From contig JASKMD010000024.1 in NCBI GenBank assembly GCA_030144725.1, forward strand, positions 3,463,076-3,527,075: a stretch of DNA of 64,000 nt, in the 5' to 3' direction. A program made the position numbers and the translations under genes. Below are positions 10,842 through 21,232 of the stretch, in pieces. The first letter of the stretch is position 1. Each line of letters opens with the position of its first letter. The DNA is from Haematococcus lacustris (lineage: Eukaryota > Chlorophyta > Chlorophyceae > Chlamydomonadales > Haematococcaceae). Under the pieces are notes generated by a model. The model saw only the letters and a program-made list of their open reading frames with translations. It was not told the DNA's origin and searched no databases.

Positions 10842-11463
10842 AGCAAAGGCAACGGTACTTTGTGAGGGCCTGGTGGGATGAATGGGTCCATGACTCGGAG
10901 CATTATGTAGACAGGTTGCGGTGTCTTTTGTATGTGCACGTGTTTGTACACTGCTGCACATGCTCGTGCCTGCCGTACACACAAGTACGCACGCACACAC
11001 ACAGCCATGGCCGACCACTAGAGTGATGTGTAGGGGCCGCATGAGTCGCATGAATGCATGGGCGTTGCCGCAGCTGCGAATGACGTGGTTGGCCATGTTC
11101 TCATCCTTCTGTGCTGCAGTGTCGCACATCATCTGACTGCATGCTTGTGCCATGGTTGGAGGTGTGAGGGGCCTAGCCGGGGTGTGATAAGCATTGTTCG
11201 GACTGTTCGGAACGCAGCCAGTCGCTTTATGAGTACAGACCTGATAGCTGTCGTGATTGTTGTGCTATGGTCAGTGTGTCAGTGTGCCGCTGCACCTGCC
11301 ATGGTTGCGCAAGATGTTGTACATGGTCAGTATTGATGTTTCCTGGTAGATTGCCGTAATGTTTTGTCAACAATCATGTTGCTCAGTCACTATCTCGGTG
11401 TACAGACTTTGACGCACCGTCCCCGAGGACGTCCCTATCACACTGGCGGGAGCCCAACAGTTA
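10842..11463. other. Intergenic, no gene seen
   Basis: Presumed 3' UTR of TerC, followed by short CA- and TG-rich stretches. No coding potential with family motifs. Confidence 0.5.
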
Positions 11464-11581
11464 GATCCTCCAAACTCTGATAATGTCATTTACACAACCT
11501 TGTCATGCATGTCCCGGGTGCCGGGACGTGTGTGATTAGAGTAGCACCGTGCGGCATGCGATAACCGCTTGGTCTGCTATG
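11464..11581 (+). repeat. ~115-bp dispersed repeat, copy 1
   Basis: The block opens CTCCAAACTCTGATAATGTC and ends near CCGCTTGGTCTGCTAT. It recurs in inverse orientation at 57626-57741 and directly at 59440-59563. It is probably the terminal part of a larger transposon whose body is not recognisable here. Confidence 0.7.
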
Positions 11582-11674
11582 GTAGTAGATAACGGGAATG
11601 TGGGCCGCGAGGTCGAGCACCGGCGACAGACAGCTCGAGACCGAAGCCGGCGGCGGCGGAGCGTATCGACCCTT

Positions 11675-11961
11675 AGGCCCCCCCATGGGGCAGGTGGCTG
11701 GACCGGGACTCCAACTCCTGCCTCAACTTGCAGCGCATTGGGGAGAGCATGCAACGCCCCCTGGAGCTGTGCAGCTGGACGGACCGGGAGGCTCTACCTA
11801 CCATTGGCAAGGAGTACCAGCAGGGCTACAAGCGGGTCAATGACCGGCTGCCCAAGGGCAGGCAGCGGCTGCACCCCAGCGTCCGTCTCAATGCATACCG
11901 CGTGATGGCTAAGAAGAAGCGGATGGGCGCCGACAAGCAAAAGAAGGGCTCGTGTCTCTAG
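11675..11961 (+). pseudogene. Fanzor-like C-terminal remnant, fragment 2
   Basis: One frame reads G-R-W-L-D-R-D-S-N-S-C-L-N-L-Q-R-I-G-E-S and continues through P-L-E-L-C and a lysine-rich tail (K-K-K-R, K-Q-K-K-G) to TAG at 11959-11961. The D-R-D-x-N core is the RuvC-III motif. The same ~75 residues, about 95% alike, recur in the copy at 18350-18540. The 5' side is cut off and abuts the 115-bp repeat, so only the last exon remains. Confidence 0.65.
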
Positions 11962-12188
11962 CTGACTGTGAGCTATGTGTACCAACCTGTCGTCGTGCGC
12001 CGTGCGTCGTGCGTCGTGCGCCGTGATGGCTGGGGAACGAAAAGACGCCAGGTGAAAAGCCGCCCCCGGCTTGTGTGTCCCCACATTGTGTCTTGGCCTG
12101 TCAAAGTGGCCTGTCAAACTGGCCTGTCAAAGTGCTGACAAAGCGTCCCCACATTGTATCTTGGCCGCAGGTGATCTAGGCCCCGGGT

Positions 12189-13880
12189 GGCGCTGTGCTG
12201 CGCAAGCTACAGACGCACCTCCAGCTGCGGGCTGAAGTGCTCAGCCAGCTCCAAGTCATCGCTTCACTGTTTGCGTTTCTGACGTGCCTGGTGGGCTACC
12301 CCACCGCGGGGTATGCCTGTGCACCCACACCTCCAGCCGCGCAGCCACTCCCCGCACCTAATGCAGCCCCCCTACCCCCCTTACCCCCACGTGCCAGCCA
12401 GCGGCGTGGAGTGAGACTGTGGTCCACTGGGCTAGGTGGTTCAGTTTGAGAGGACGCTAGAGACAGACTTGCACGACACACGCCCCCTCCCCCCTCCTCC
12501 TGCCCCACCCCCTGTGGCCAGCAGCAACAGCTGCCCAAGTGCAGCAGCAGCAGCGGCCCATGCAGTGGGACTCCCCCACATCGGCAAGGACATAGCTGAG
12601 CAGCGTGAGTTTGTCTTCAATCCAGCCACCTAGATTGAGGTGGGCATAGACCCCAGCGTCACCCAGGCAGTCAGCGCAGCCTCAGGGGTGTGGAACAAGA
12701 AGTCAGGTCAGCTGGTAGTTGACCACTGTACCGATGGAAGCTGACCAAGGGCCAGGTGAAGCAGGCCAGTGGCCTGAACAATTCCCCCCGTGACACCGAG
12801 CGGTGGCTAGCACCAGTCAAGCCCCACCTCCAGCACCTGGCAGCAGCAAGCTCAGCTGACACCTCGTTGGAGGCCAACCTGAAGCACATCACCGTCACGC
12901 TGGCCACTTGGGACGCGGTGTGGGAGGTGTACCTGGACCCCAAGTGGGCACGGCAGCGGCTGAGGCTATACGGAACGAGCGCTGGAGCAGTTCTTGAAGC
13001 AGGTGAGGGTGGGTGGGTGGGTGGGTGGGTGGGTGGGTGGGAAGGTAAGGGACAAAGAGCTGGTGGGTTGGATATGAAGTGAAAGCTTAACCCGATACCA
13101 CCATGTCAGCCACCCTGTGTGCGCCTTGTGTGCATGGCTGCAGTTGGAGAAGTACATGGCTGAGGTGTCCTTGAAGCAGCTGGTGGTCTTCTTTGGCACT
13201 GCAAGCATTGGCACTGGGGCAGAGTGGGGTGCTGATGCGGTGCTGCGGGCCTGCTGCAAGGTGGTGTGCAGGCCCAGGGGCTCAGACCAGCTGCGGGGCA
13301 GGGTGGTGCTTGTGGATGAGCACCGCACCACCCGGGTCAGCTCAGCAGTGAATGGAAAGCAGCCATGTGAGGAGGAGCTGGACCATGAGCAGGCTGCCAG
13401 GCGTGCAGGCTGGAAGCCACCAGCAGGGCAGGTGGAGCAGCGCCTGCTACGCCCAGCCTGGAGCTAGCAGCATGACCAGCCGGTGTGGGGCCTGATGTGG
13501 TGCCCGGTAGTGCCACCCGCAAGCCCCCACAGGCTCCATGCAGCAGCCAGGAAGCCACAACTGCAGCAGCCTCAGAGCCAGGGCCCAGCACTCCCCCGCC
13601 AGCCAAGCGCAGCAAGCGCACCAAGGAGTAGGCAGTTGAGGCCCAAGGCAAGGCTGCTAAAGCCAAGGCACCACAGCCGGGCAGGTGGCTGGACAGGGAC
13701 TGCAATGCAGCGCTGAACATGCAGCGCATTGGGGGAGAGCAGGTGGCGGCCGCTGGAGCTGTGCTGATGGCCTGAGCTGCTTGTGATGCCAGCCGAGGGC
13801 AGGGAGTACCCTGGCCTGGGCTAAAACGGCTGCGAGACAAGCCACTCAAGGCCCAGCAGCAGCCTGCTGAGGCACAGTAG
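12189..13880 (+). pseudogene. Fanzor-like RNA-guided nuclease gene, decayed, fragment 3
   Basis: This is the longest of the four copies. In order along the plus strand: a helical N-terminal piece (12195-12300); RuvC-I as E-V-G-I-D-P-S-V-T-Q-A-V-S with the catalytic D at 12649-12651; a W-rich helical stretch to ~12960; an intron-like GGGT repeat (13007-13040); the piece A-S-I-G-T-G-A-E; RuvC-II as V-L-V-D-E-H-R-T-T with E at 13318-13320; and RuvC-III as L-D-R-D-C-N-A-A-L-N with D at 13698-13700, ending at TAG 13878-13880. All three catalytic acids survive. However, a TAG (12631) lies directly before RuvC-I and the frame changes at least twice between RuvC-I and RuvC-III, so I call it a pseudogene unless introns remove the breaks. 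The Fanzor family is inferred from motif order and spacing. Confidence 0.7.
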
Positions 13881-14110
13881 TGTGTGCCCCCTTCTTGAGC
13901 TGTCATCAGCTTACAGCTTACAGCCAGCTCTACACGTGGTCAGGCAATGATGTAGGTGGTAGGCACTCATGCACCATGTCCATGTGCACTGGGTATACTC
14001 CACACAGCCCATTAATACCATTTGAGTCGGGCCACTAGTGGTCCTTAGTATTCCCGCTAGTGGCTGCTACTGGTCCGGCTCACATGGAGGCCCTAGTGAG
14101 GGACAAGGGG
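13881..14110. other. 3' flank of the Fanzor-like gene
   Basis: No coding sequence seen. It separates the RuvC-III exon from the conserved right-end block. Confidence 0.4.
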
Positions 14111-14180
14111 GCTGTTAGCATTGTGAAGCTGTTAGTTTCGATGGAATGTCCAGTGGTCTAGGGGGAAAGAGTGCCACCGG
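14111..14180 (+). ncRNA. Conserved right-end block, candidate omega-RNA segment, copy A
   Basis: The segment from GCTGTTAGC to GTGCCACCGG matches 18610-18685 closely and similarity stops sharply after CCACCGG in both. The end folds as CCAGTGG ... CCACCGG, six of seven pairs with a 17-base loop that is identical in the two copies. Both blocks follow Fanzor-like reading frames on the same strand. In TnpB/Fanzor systems the guide RNA comes from the 3' end of the element, so this is a candidate; transcription is not shown. Confidence 0.4.
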
Positions 14181-17171
14181 AGTGGGGTTTGTGGTCATCA
14201 AGGGTGCGACCGAGGATGCTTAAACTTGATTGGAGTAGCTGAGTGAGATTACCCACAGCCAAACTAGTTATTCCATGTTAAAAGAATTTTGTTTGGCTAC
14301 ACAGGCTGGCGATGTAAAGGGCGATGTCACTGGCGATGTAAAGGGAGTCCCGTTGAGGGACATGACACATGTGGTCATGCACAGAAACGCAGCAAGTCGA
14401 GCATCGGACGTATCGACATACGACTTGGCTGCACATTTGTCGCATGCAAGGACTGTAAACATCGCCGTGATACCTGCGACGCTGCATCTGGACACTCTAG
14501 CCTCTGGACATGGCGACGGCATCAGGCCCACTTTGCGAGCAATGAGCTGACGGACGGAAGCGGTACCAAACGCGTGCCCGCTCTTCAGGTGGTTCAGCTG
14601 AATTATCAGCCTGCGCTGCCGACAACAGCTGCTATCCAGCTTCTAGGCAGCTTCCAATTCGCATGATAAGACCACTCCTGCCATTTGCCAATCTCACTGT
14701 GCGAACGTGTGGGCGTGCGCGTATTTGTGTGCTGGTGGCTCGCCAGTGCCCAGCTCACCACAACATTCAGCTTCAGTGCTGCAGCAAGGGTGTGCTGGTC
14801 GACTTGATCCACCCACCACCAACCTCACCTTTGTGTCCTCCCCTCATCCCTGGGCGCCAGGTGGCGAGGTGGTGCCAGGGCTCCGACCACTCTCCGTCCC
14901 GCGCATTGACCAATGGGCTGCCTAGGCAAGACGTTCAAGTGCCTGATCTATATCATATGCCTGGTGAGTGGGAGGCTGGTGGAATGCGGCCAGGCCCTCC
15001 CTGATTGATAGCACACCACTGCTAGTTGCCTGCGTGCCCTTGCTCTGTGCTCAGTAACGACCAGTGTTGGTTATGATGGCCACTGCAGTGGTAGCGGTGG
15101 CACCAGCATGCTTGAGAACTCGCACCATTGCTGCAAACGTAAAAAGTAAACCTGGCTAGTGTTAACAACCAGTCACACACATCATTGTCTGCATGCGGCT
15201 GCCAATGTCAGTGCGTTATGTGCTGCAGTGTCGCACGTCATCTGACATGTTGTTCCATGTTGAATGAGTCTTGTTTGTCTGCCAATGTCTTGCCCTCTTA
15301 CGCATGTATGTATGTATGTATGTATGTATGTATGTATGTATGTATGTATGTATGTATGTATGTATGTGTGCCCGGTGCAGCCAGTTTTGCTCATCATCTC
15401 AATGGCTGGCCTTCTCCTGTGGGTGCCTTTAAAGGTAGGGCAGTGGATGCCCAAGCTTGCTATGCAAAGTGCGCAGCCAGTGAGTCAGCCGTTGTAATGG
15501 CATGACGCTCCCCTCTGGAGCTTTTAATCTCGCATGCACACCCTATGCCACACCGCATGCGCACCCGGCCCATGCAAGGCATGGCTATTGGCAAGTGGAG
15601 CAATTGCAGGCATGCAAGGGCCCACCCACCATGTGTCACCATGTGTGACAAGGTGTGACCAGGCCGACATGAATGGGCATGATTTAGCCCCCAGGACTGG
15701 TTCAACAAACAGACTGGCTCCATGTGTGCTGGGGTGCCTGCCTTGCCCCTAGGTGCTGAGCTGCGCATGCGGCTGCTGCTGCCCCATTGCATGTGGGCTG
15801 AGCTGTGTGGAGGCCCTGATCAAGGTGCCCATCAACATGGCCATGGTGCGCACACTGAGGGCCCCAGCTGATCCAGTTGTGAGGCCATGCAAGCATGGAG
15901 ATCTTCAGGGCAGCCCAGGGCAGGGGCAGTGGCCAGGAATGGACCAAGGAGCAGGGCCAGGCAGGGAAGTACGGAACAGAAGCAGTGATGGTAGAGGGTG
16001 TAGCGGGCAACTGCTAATCACTTCAGCTAGAACTCCAACATTGTCTGCCTGCACGCCAGCCAACCCGCCTGCTCAATCGCTCGCCCACCTGACCTTGACA
16101 CTTTGACCTGACCATGCTGATTACTCTGTGCCATATTGTCCATGCTCCTAAAAAGGGCTGTGTGCAGAGTGCACGTGACTCACTGCCACCCCCCACATCT
16201 ACACCCAGCTTGTTTGTATTGATTACTCCGTGACATGATCCAGGGTATCTCTCTGCCTTCTGCCTGCTGCTACCACCAGCAGCCACATCAGCAGCAGCAC
16301 CTTGAGCAACACCTTTGCTTACTCTGTAACCTTTGCTTACTTTCATCATCACTGCCAGCAGCTGCAGCAGCAGCAGCAGCAGCAGCATGACATGGCAAGC
16401 GCCTGTTGGCGTTGTTGCAACACACCTTACTTACAGACTCGCCATGCTTGCGTGCGCTTGCAGTGGGTGGGCGCCAAAGCAGATGACGTGTCGCCAGTTT
16501 GATGGTAAGATAGTGAACAGATGGATGGTGAGATAGTGTGATGGTGAGATAGTGTGGGCTAAGCAAGCAGCTGAGTGTCTGGCTACCCAGCCAAAATCAG
16601 AGATGCCCATTGGCATACTGGGAGCTGCTGCATGGTGGTGTAGCCATGACGTCATGAACTGTAGGCAGCCATCATCAGGGTGAGGTGAGGTGATCAGCGG
16701 GCAGACACACCGCCTCTCCGCAAGCGTTTGTGTCTTGCGCTGCTCTATCTCTGCTGCGGGAGTGTCAGCCTGCAGTCGTGCTTTGCTGCCAAGGGTGAGG
16801 TGTGGGTGGGTGGGTATGCACTGTGATGTACTCTAGTAACAACCTGCTGCCGTCATACAAGCCTGTCACTGCCTGCAACACACAAGCATGACATGCAGCC
16901 CTACATAATGATGCCGACAATTGCAGGGCAGTGGCCAGCGTCATCAAGGACTGATACACATCTTAAGGTTGTTACTGTTTCTACATCTGGTGGCTGCAGT
17001 GAGGCAAGCGTGTGTCACAGTGTATCGCATATGGTATTTATATATGTAATGGATCTCACTTCCGCCTGTTGTCACTTCCGCCGACATGTTGCCGGCACTC
17101 CGGTTGGATGGCGACCCGATCCACCCCGCAGCACAGCTACTCCGCTTGGATAGTGTTGCTGGGTCCCTGAG
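14181..17171. other. Intergenic/transposon-derived, no recognised gene
   Basis: Holds an ATGT microsatellite (15302-15366), CAG runs near 16366-16387 and a GATGGTGAGATAGT repeat near 16500-16555. A coding-like stretch around 15770-16010 (for example E-I-F-R-A-A-Q-G and G-K-Y-G-T-E-A-V) is split over frames and matches no family I know. Confidence 0.45.
15302..15366. repeat. (ATGT)n microsatellite
   Basis: About 16 uninterrupted ATGT units. Confidence 0.95.
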
Positions 17172-18631
17172 ATGTCCTCGAAAAAGAAACGCAAGCGCCC
17201 CGTTTCCCCGCACCCTCCGCAGCCGGTAAGCCGCAAAGCTTGACATAAGGCTAGGGCCCCCAAAGCTAACAAACGACGCGACGCAATGTGCATCACGCGA
17301 CAATGCGATTCCTTACATCAAGTCCTGCCGTGCGTGTGCTGTGCTTTCCGGTGTCTGCACGTGCCAGTGGCAGTGGGCAGCAACCTGTCGATGACGAGGG
17401 ACAGGCTGTCAAGGAAGTTGCCCTGGGTTGCTGTAGAGAGCGTAGGGACAGACGCGGCACTCAGCTTAGGGTACTTACATAACTAACTGTTGACGGCAAG
17501 CACACTGCTCAGAGCCTACCTGTAGAGAGCGTAGGGACAGACGCGGCACTCAGCTTAGGGTGCCGAGGTCTGCCCCTCTAACTGCCTTAAGACAGACAGT
17601 CTCACTCTCTCACTCTGCAGCCCTGAGTGCTGTCAAACATGTCTCACACTACCGGTGCTCAATATCTTTTGCACCAGGACATGTTCACAACAGTTGCCCC
17701 TTGTTGCCTTGTGGAGGCAGCTCGGCTTGATCTCAGCCCAGCTCAAGTTGACGCAGTTGTGGGTGAGATGAACAAGCGCATGACCATGGGCAGCAAGCAG
17801 TGCGTCCTGACAGCAGTCCTGTGCCTATCTATGCTGCTTCCTAGGCCAGCCCAGTCAAGGCTTCCCAGCAGCAGATCCAGCCGCAGGCCCACCTATCCCA
17901 CCTGACCCAGCCTGCCCTCCCTGGGTGGTGCGGGAGGGGTTTTGCAAGGTGGTGGAGCAGCCTAGCAGGCCCAGCACGGATGACAGGCCTGACAGACAGG
18001 TGATTGTGGAAGAGTTCCGCACCAGCTTGTCCGCCAGCCTTATGAGCTGCACCTGCCACGTGACCGGCCCAGGCCCACGAACTGGGTACCCCCAGCAGGC
18101 CAGGTGATGGAGCGGCTGGTGCGCGGCTGGTGCGGCTGGTGCGCCCAGCCCAACGGCATGGGAAGGATGTGCGGGGCCCGCTGTGGTGGCATGGTGCCGC
18201 CCAACCCCCCTCCACCTCCCCCAGCCCAGAAGCCCCTTGCCCAGGACCCCTCTCCCCCTCCGCCAGCCCAGGAGCCACCCCATCCCCCTGCCCAGGACCA
18301 GCCCCCCATTGCTGCACCTGGTTCAGTGACACAACCCCAGGCCCGCCCATGGGGCAGGTGGCTTGACTGGGACATCAACCCCTGCCTCAACTTCCAACGC
18401 ATTGGGGAGAGCATGCAGCGCCCCCTGGAGCTGTGCAGTTGGACGGACCGGGAGGCTCTGCCTGCCATTGGCAAGGAGTACCAGCAGGGCTACAAGCGGG
18501 TCAATGACCGGCTGCCCAAGGGCAGGCAGCGGCTGCACCGGGCGGCGGGGCATAGATGGCCGGGCCCGCAACACTGCATAGGCCCTAGTAGTTTACACAA
18601 ACTGGCATTGCTGTTAGCCTTACAAGCATGA
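17172..18631 (+). pseudogene. Fanzor-like gene remnant with NLS-type first exon, fragment 4
   Basis: A possible first exon at 17172-17225 starts at ATG and encodes S-S-K-K-K-R-K-R-P, a strong nuclear localisation signal, ending at a good donor (CCG/GTAAGC). After a gap with a 41-bp direct duplication (17431-17471 and 17521-17561), a frame at 17925-18107 gives C-K-V-V ... V-I-V-E-E-F-R-T-S. This aligns with the RuvC-II region of the copy at 13300 and keeps the E (18009-18014). A P-rich linker follows, then R-W-L-D-W-D-I-N-P-C-L-N (RuvC-III, R to W change) near 18355-18395 and the same tail as fragment 2. RuvC-I was not found and frames change, so it is broken. Linking the NLS exon to this gene is inference. 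Confidence 0.5.
17431..17561. repeat. Two 41-bp direct repeats 90 bp apart
   Basis: TGTAGAGAGCGTAGGGACAG and the following ~21 bases occur at 17431-17471 and 17521-17561, a local duplication inside a presumed intron. Confidence 0.85.
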
Positions 18632-18685
18632 AGCTGTTGGTTTTGATGTGGTGCCCAGTGGTCTAGGGGGAAAGAGTGCCACCGG
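18610..18685 (+). ncRNA. Conserved right-end block, candidate omega-RNA segment, copy B
   Basis: Counterpart of 14111-14180 with a few substitutions and a short length difference in the first part; the terminal stem-loop is unchanged. It overlaps the last codons of the Fanzor-like remnant, as expected for an OMEGA right end. Confidence 0.4.
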
Positions 18686-19120
18686 TCACTTCGCAGCGCG
18701 ATGGCAGCAGGCGAGCAGCAGCCAGCAGGCAACCAGCGACTCGCCCCTGTGCAGACTGCCCGGGCTCTAGTCGCTGCCGTCAGAAGGAGCCCGGCGCTGC
18801 CTCCCTTACGGGTGTTGCAGAGCCCTGTGATTGGCTTGGCTGGCGCTAGCGCGCTGCAGCCACAGCGGAAGAAACGCAAGACATAAAACTCCACAGATGG
18901 CGGATCCACGGACAGCATGGACGGTATGCATCTTTTGAACTGGCTTGCGTGTCTGATCTTTACCGCACTGAGTATTTGTGCATTTCTTACAGTACAGGCC
19001 TACATACAAGCCGTGTGCAAAGGGGAGGCTGAGAAACCAGCGGCAACCGCTCGGTTTCACTGGCTTGTAAGTCCTTCACTTTTTCATGAAAATTTCGAAA
19101 ATCTGAATATTCACAACCAG

Positions 19121-20345
19121 TCAGGTGTTCCCAACTGTTTAAAAATGACAGGAAACCGACCCTTGGCAGTAGGACGGCTGTAACTCTGCACTCACTGCGC
19201 CAAATATTATGCTATATGATTCACAATGTAGCCAACCCGGCCAGCTACCATTCGACCATCCAGAATAGTTTAACACTCAGTAGGTCGTGCACAGCAAAGC
19301 ATCAAAGTTGGTGATTTAAATTCGAGCCGTTGCGGAGCATGCAGTCATCGCTACGACCGCCCGCGTCGCTGAGGCTGCTCTACGCGAGCGTGCGCGTCGA
19401 CAGCAGCAGTCGGATCGGAGAGCGGTTGCGGGAATGTGACACTGAGCCCACCTCCCCCCATACCTGGAGGGCAATGCCACAGCTCAACCATTGGGACTTA
19501 CAGCATGCTACTTACTAGGTTACGCTCCTTTTAGACATTGTTACACACGCTCATACTCAGATATGTCAAAAGCACACTTTGGTCTGTGACCGTCAACTCC
19601 CTTAGCCGATTTCGGGGTCAGGGCCATGCAGTCAGTCACACAGCTCCACACCATGACCGAGTTTGGACTCGGCTCCTCTGAGAGTTACACTCCCCTACAT
19701 CCCATCCACCTGCGTGCAACGTTTCAGAGCTCAACTGCCACCCCACAGCCCCGTGGCCTTGATTCTGCTTGGAGAAGATGATGTAACTTCAAAGCTGTCA
19801 AACAGATAGAGGCATAAGCTGTTTGTTGTGCGGTTTGTTTCAACAGATGCGCTAATGGTTCAAGAACAAATAAAATATAGCCATTTTCTTGTGGGTGCAG
19901 CGGGTGCAACACAGTGGAGGACACAGTGGAGGAGGGGGGGGTGTAACCCGGTGATACCTTAGTGTGCGCCGACCCAAATGGTGTATTTGGCGGAAGCGAG
20001 TATATTTTATATGTTCCAAACACCCCGTCAAGGTGCCCTGCACGCCCGGCAGACATCGCGTTGGGTGTCAGCCGGACATTCCATTTGTGCACAACCAGCT
20101 CACTACGCTAGGTAGATGGGGCCTCAGCGATGTGGCTCACAGTGCCAAGGAGACCCGTCTCGCCGATGTGATTTGTTCGCGGGCACATGTGGCAGTACAC
20201 GAGCAAAGACTCCAATGGCTAGCGCTGATGGTCAGATTACGTCGAATAAGTTACGGCTGCCAATGTGACAAACGCTATCGAAAATAGTGCAGTATTGATA
20301 GAGTACTTGCATGAACATTACCAACCCCATGTTGGGAACGCCTGA
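19121..20345 (+). mobile_element. TIR element, family C, copy 1 (1225 bp)
   Basis: It begins TCAGGTGTTCCCAAC and ends GTTGGGAACGCCTGA, matching terminal inverted repeats. The direct flanks CAACCAG / CAACCAG form a perfect 7-bp target-site duplication. A plus-strand frame near the right end codes C-Q-C-D-K-R-Y-R-K before a stop, and the equivalent C-Q-C-N-K-R-Y-R occurs in copy 3; this may be the C terminus of a lost transposase. A second copy is at 58210-59435 (inverted) and a third at 33516-35695. Confidence 0.85.
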
Positions 20346-20349
20346 CAAC

Positions 20350-20813
20350 CAGGCTTGTAAATCTTCAGATTTTCATTTTAACAATGAGATTTTCAGATTT
20401 TCATGAAAAACTGAAAGAGTTTCATCGTCAGTGAAACTGAGCGGATGCCGCTGGTTCTCAGCCTATCCTTTTAAATGCAGCTTGTTTGTAGTCCTGCAAT
20501 GTCAAAAATGCAGAAATACTTAGTTTGCCAAAGATCGGACATGCAAGCCAGTTTAAAAGATGCAAGCCGTCCATGCTTGTCGTGGATCCGCCATCTGTGG
20601 CGTTTTCTGGCTTGCGCTTCTTCCGCTGTGACTGTAGCGCGCTGGCGCCAGCCAAGCCTATCACAGCCAAGCCAATCACTCTGCAACACCCGATCTGCGA
20701 TCTGACCGGGGGCAGCACCCGGCACTTTCAGATGTGCAGTGAATACGTTCAGATTTTCAGATGAAAACTTTCATTGAAAATCTGAATGAAAATCTGCAAT
20801 TTTCACAAGCCTG
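20350..20813 (-). mobile_element. Small hAT-like element B (464 bp)
   Basis: Ends CAGGCTTGTAAATC and TTTTCACAAGCCTG are inverted repeats. Its 8-bp duplication TTCACAAC sits at 20814-20821 and, across the later insertion, at 19110-19117. Its minus strand is homologous to element A over ~300 bp, including the short ORF M-D-G-L-H-L-L-N-W and Q-R-K-K-R-K. A family member has therefore jumped into the terminus of a relative in opposite orientation. Confidence 0.75.
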
Positions 20814-20825
20814 TTCACAACCCTG

Positions 20826-21232
20826 CGTGCATCATGCATACCTACTTCAGTCGCATGTGCATGGGTGTCTTCCTCATCACTCCCCCACATAGAATTACAA
20901 GCCATGATGCACGAGGTATGCCATGCTGTGCATGCGGTATGCGTGTGCATGGGAGTTTCAGTAAGAAATTAGGCTGCAACCTGCCGGCACTAGGGCATCC
21001 TCCTGGCCATGACAGTTGCCCGCGAGACAGCTGAGCGCCCCCCTCATGCTCATCTCCGCCATGCCCAATGTTGCCAGCAGGCCCTCTCCCCACCCCCTGT
21101 CAGCCGCTTTCCACCTCCCTTGCTCTAGGGTGCCATGCCTCTCTGCCAGAGGTCTCATTCTCCCCTGCCTGCTAATGCCCCACACACCAACACCAGGCTA
21201 CCTCCCACACCAGGTTCCTTGGTGAGGGAGGC
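20826..21232. other. Intergenic, no gene seen
   Basis: Includes the presumed 3' UTR of the channel gene, which is read from the right. No ORF with recognisable content. Confidence 0.5.

Larger units (their letters stand above)
18809..20825 (+). mobile_element. hAT-like element A remnant, interrupted by two insertions
   Basis: The right part of element A runs 18809-19117, and its last bases CCTG resume at 20822-20825. Rejoined, the terminus reads ATTCACAACCCTG, the same hAT-type end as at 7494 and 61843. A reading frame ends R-K-K-R-K-T at 18886, and a short ORF starting at 18917 (M-D-G-M-H-L-L-N-W) is conserved with element B. Element B (20350-20813) is inserted with the 8-bp duplication TTCACAAC, and element C1 lies at the A/B junction. 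The left end of A was not identified. Confidence 0.6.
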
